This document shows, piece by piece, positions 42,391 to 43,548 of a stretch of DNA of 43,548 nt; position 1 is the first letter of the stretch, and each line of letters opens with the position of its first letter. Source of the stretch: Maribacter sp. (GTDB lineage: Bacteria > Bacteroidota > Bacteroidia > Flavobacteriales > Flavobacteriaceae); the NCBI GenBank assembly GCA_002749285.1, contig PDPR01000002.1, positions 1 through 43,548 of the forward strand, read 5' to 3'. The notes beneath the pieces are model-generated. The model saw only the letters and a list, made by a program, of their open reading frames with translations. It was not told where the DNA came from and searched no databases. Position numbers and translations under genes: made by a program.

Positions 42391-43548
42391 ATGAAAAGGA
42401 CACTTTTTTTAGTGGTTTTGGGGCTTTTATTCGCAACAAAGGCCAAAGGCCAGATCAAGATCGGGGACAATCCCCAGGCCATTGACCCTTCATCGGTACT
42501 GGAACTCGAAAGTCGTTCCCGGGTCTTGGTGGTTACCCGTGTAAATACGGAGGAGATGAATGCCATTACCCCCCTGCCCGGTGCTGTGGTCTATAATACC
42601 GACCTACAATGTGTACATTATTACAATGGTACCGAATGGATCAATATCTGTGAGGAAGTAGGCGGTATTCCCAACCTGACCACAGAACCTTTTGTCAATA
42701 CAAGAAGTACTTTGGTCATAACCCCCAATGGGGAGGACAACCATATCGAGGTGGCCCCGAACAGTATCCGTACCGAACATATCGTGGATGGGGGCATTAA
42801 TGGGAATGACATTCAGAACAACAGCATAGGACAGGATAAAATAGGCAACAATGCCGTGGGAACGAACGAACTCGAGGAAAACGCGGTTGGGGTGCTGGCC
42901 TTGAACAATATAGAGGTAGAGGACTACCTTTCAAATACGGTGGGTTATATCACCAATGCGGATATTATAAGCGGGGATACCGGCAATGACATTACGATTG
43001 GTATTGACGGCGGGGCATTTTATGACAATACCCCCGTATTAACTGCCATTCAGGGAAATACCGATGCCATTGCTGCAAATGCAGGGGGTATTGGCACCAA
43101 TGCCGGGAATATACAGACCAATAGTGATGCCATAACGGTCAATTCGGGGAACATAAGCACGAATACCAGTGCCATTAACGCAAATACCACGGCTATTGGC
43201 ACCAAGGAAGACGCTGCCAATAAATCGGATGATACGGCCTTAGGCAATTCTGCCGTCCTCTTCCCTACCCAGAATGCCGTAAAAACCTATGTGGACAATG
43301 CTACCGGAACGATCAGTACATTAAGCAATGGTGAGATTTATGTCGGCAATGCATCCAATGTAGCCACTGGTGTTACCATGGGTGGGGATGTAACCATTAC
43401 GAACACAGGAGTGGCAACCATAGAAGATGATGCCATTACCACAGCGAAAATTGCAGACGATGCAATCACATCCGCCAAGATCGCACCAAACACAATTGTC
43501 GCCGACGATATCAGCATAGGGGCGGTAACCACTGACGAGATATCAAAC
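42391..43548 (+). CDS. large secreted repetitive surface protein (tail-fibre/adhesin-like), 3' end outside window
   Basis: Open from ATG 42391 to the window end (386 codons). A signal peptide (about 1-22, ending KAKGQ) is followed by IKIGDNPQAIDPSSVLELES and PGAVVYNTDLQCVHYYNGT, typical of flavobacterial surface proteins. The rest is low-complexity repeats: a run of TDAIAANAGGIGTNAGN-type units (about 218-260), TQNAVKTYVDNATG and repeats of the kind DDAITTAKIADDAITSAKIA, as in phage tail-fibre-like adhesins. Likely exported through the type IX or another outer-membrane route; the C-terminal sorting domain is not visible. Confidence 0.85.
   Translation, partial: MKRTLFLVVLGLLFATKAKGQIKIGDNPQAIDPSSVLELESRSRVLVVTRVNTEEMNAITPLPGAVVYNTDLQCVHYYNGTEWINICEEVGGIPNLTTEPFVNTRSTLVITPNGEDNHIEVAPNSIRTEHIVDGGINGNDIQNNSIGQDKIGNNAVGTNELEENAVGVLALNNIEVEDYLSNTVGYITNADIISGDTGNDITIGIDGGAFYDNTPVLTAIQGNTDAIAANAGGIGTNAGNIQTNSDAITVNSGNISTNTSAINANTTAIGTKEDAANKSDDTALGNSAVLFPTQNAVKTYVDNATGTISTLSNGEIYVGNASNVATGVTMGGDVTITNTGVATIEDDAITTAKIADDAITSAKIAPNTIVADDISIGAVTTDEISN

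Noticed and set aside
43050..43260. Short similar units in the surface protein that could look like a repeat array
   Set aside because: The similarity is at protein level in one open frame; units vary and there are no fixed-length spacers, so it is not a CRISPR array.
1..43548. tRNA, rRNA or other known structural RNA genes
   Set aside because: No cloverleaf, rRNA or tmRNA/RNase P/SRP-like sequence was noticed on either strand; a covariance-model scan could not be run.

Overview
The window is a chromosomal segment of a marine-type Flavobacteriaceae bacterium (Bacteroidota), of the broad Zobellia/Maribacter/Arenibacter kind. The genus is an inference from protein character, not from a search. 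Supporting signs are the flavobacterial gene families present (DUF6702, the pyrE-SRPBCC pair, a carboxypeptidase-regulatory-like domain pair, a TatA beginning MLFLFISGGEIF), weak or absent Shine-Dalgarno sequences, and many start sites preceded by the Bacteroidota -7 box TAnnTTTG. I see no rRNA, tRNA, CRISPR array, prophage or insertion sequence.

Layout. 1-4842: a 5'-truncated multi-PAS histidine kinase overlapping a single-domain response regulator; a NUDIX hydrolase divergent from pyrE; an SRPBCC protein; birA. 4938-9754: a same-strand run rsfS-ftsH-LUD-cdsA-psd-acyl-CoA-binding protein (ribosome silencing, membrane proteolysis, phospholipid synthesis). 9755-11642: a decayed coding remnant and a frameshifted fatty acid hydroxylase/sterol desaturase gene. 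11861-13495: two tandem PPK2 polyphosphate kinases. 13846-17061: valS and a DUF1573 gene, transcribed divergently from two well-formed back-to-back promoters. 17124-20869: a two-lobed aspartyl protease with a PDZ domain, an aminotransferase and murB. 21025-24213: a sigma/anti-sigma pair, a small cysteine-rich membrane protein, a second ECF-type sigma factor and lipA. 24228-30371: GAPDH overlapping a TPR hybrid histidine kinase, then lpxK, a Nif3-like protein and a cysteine-free 'zinc ribbon' coiled-coil protein.

30466-35820 carries two kynurenine-pathway genes (kmo, kynU) and a clpP, interspersed with three broken genes: a lipoprotein-like ORF with a frameshift at a G-run, an MFS transporter missing its middle helices, and a GNAT acetyltransferase with a stop and two frameshifts. 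With the lesions at 9.8-11.6 kb, this makes five damaged loci in about 26 kb. 35898-37419: an O-methyltransferase, a PAP2 phosphatase and tatA. 37530-41978 is a minus-strand cluster: two paralogous secreted proteins with carboxypeptidase-regulatory-like domains, a DUF6702 protein and a large M1 metallopeptidase. 42391 to the end is the start of a large secreted repetitive protein preceded by a long, hairpin-bearing leader.

No canonical defence or mobile system is visible. The most interesting items are the valS/DUF1573 divergent promoter with a 12-bp palindrome in one spacer, the paralogous CarboxypepD-like pair sharing a C-terminal module next to an M1 peptidase, the cysteine-free zinc-ribbon homologue, the structured leader of the repetitive surface protein, and the concentration of broken genes.
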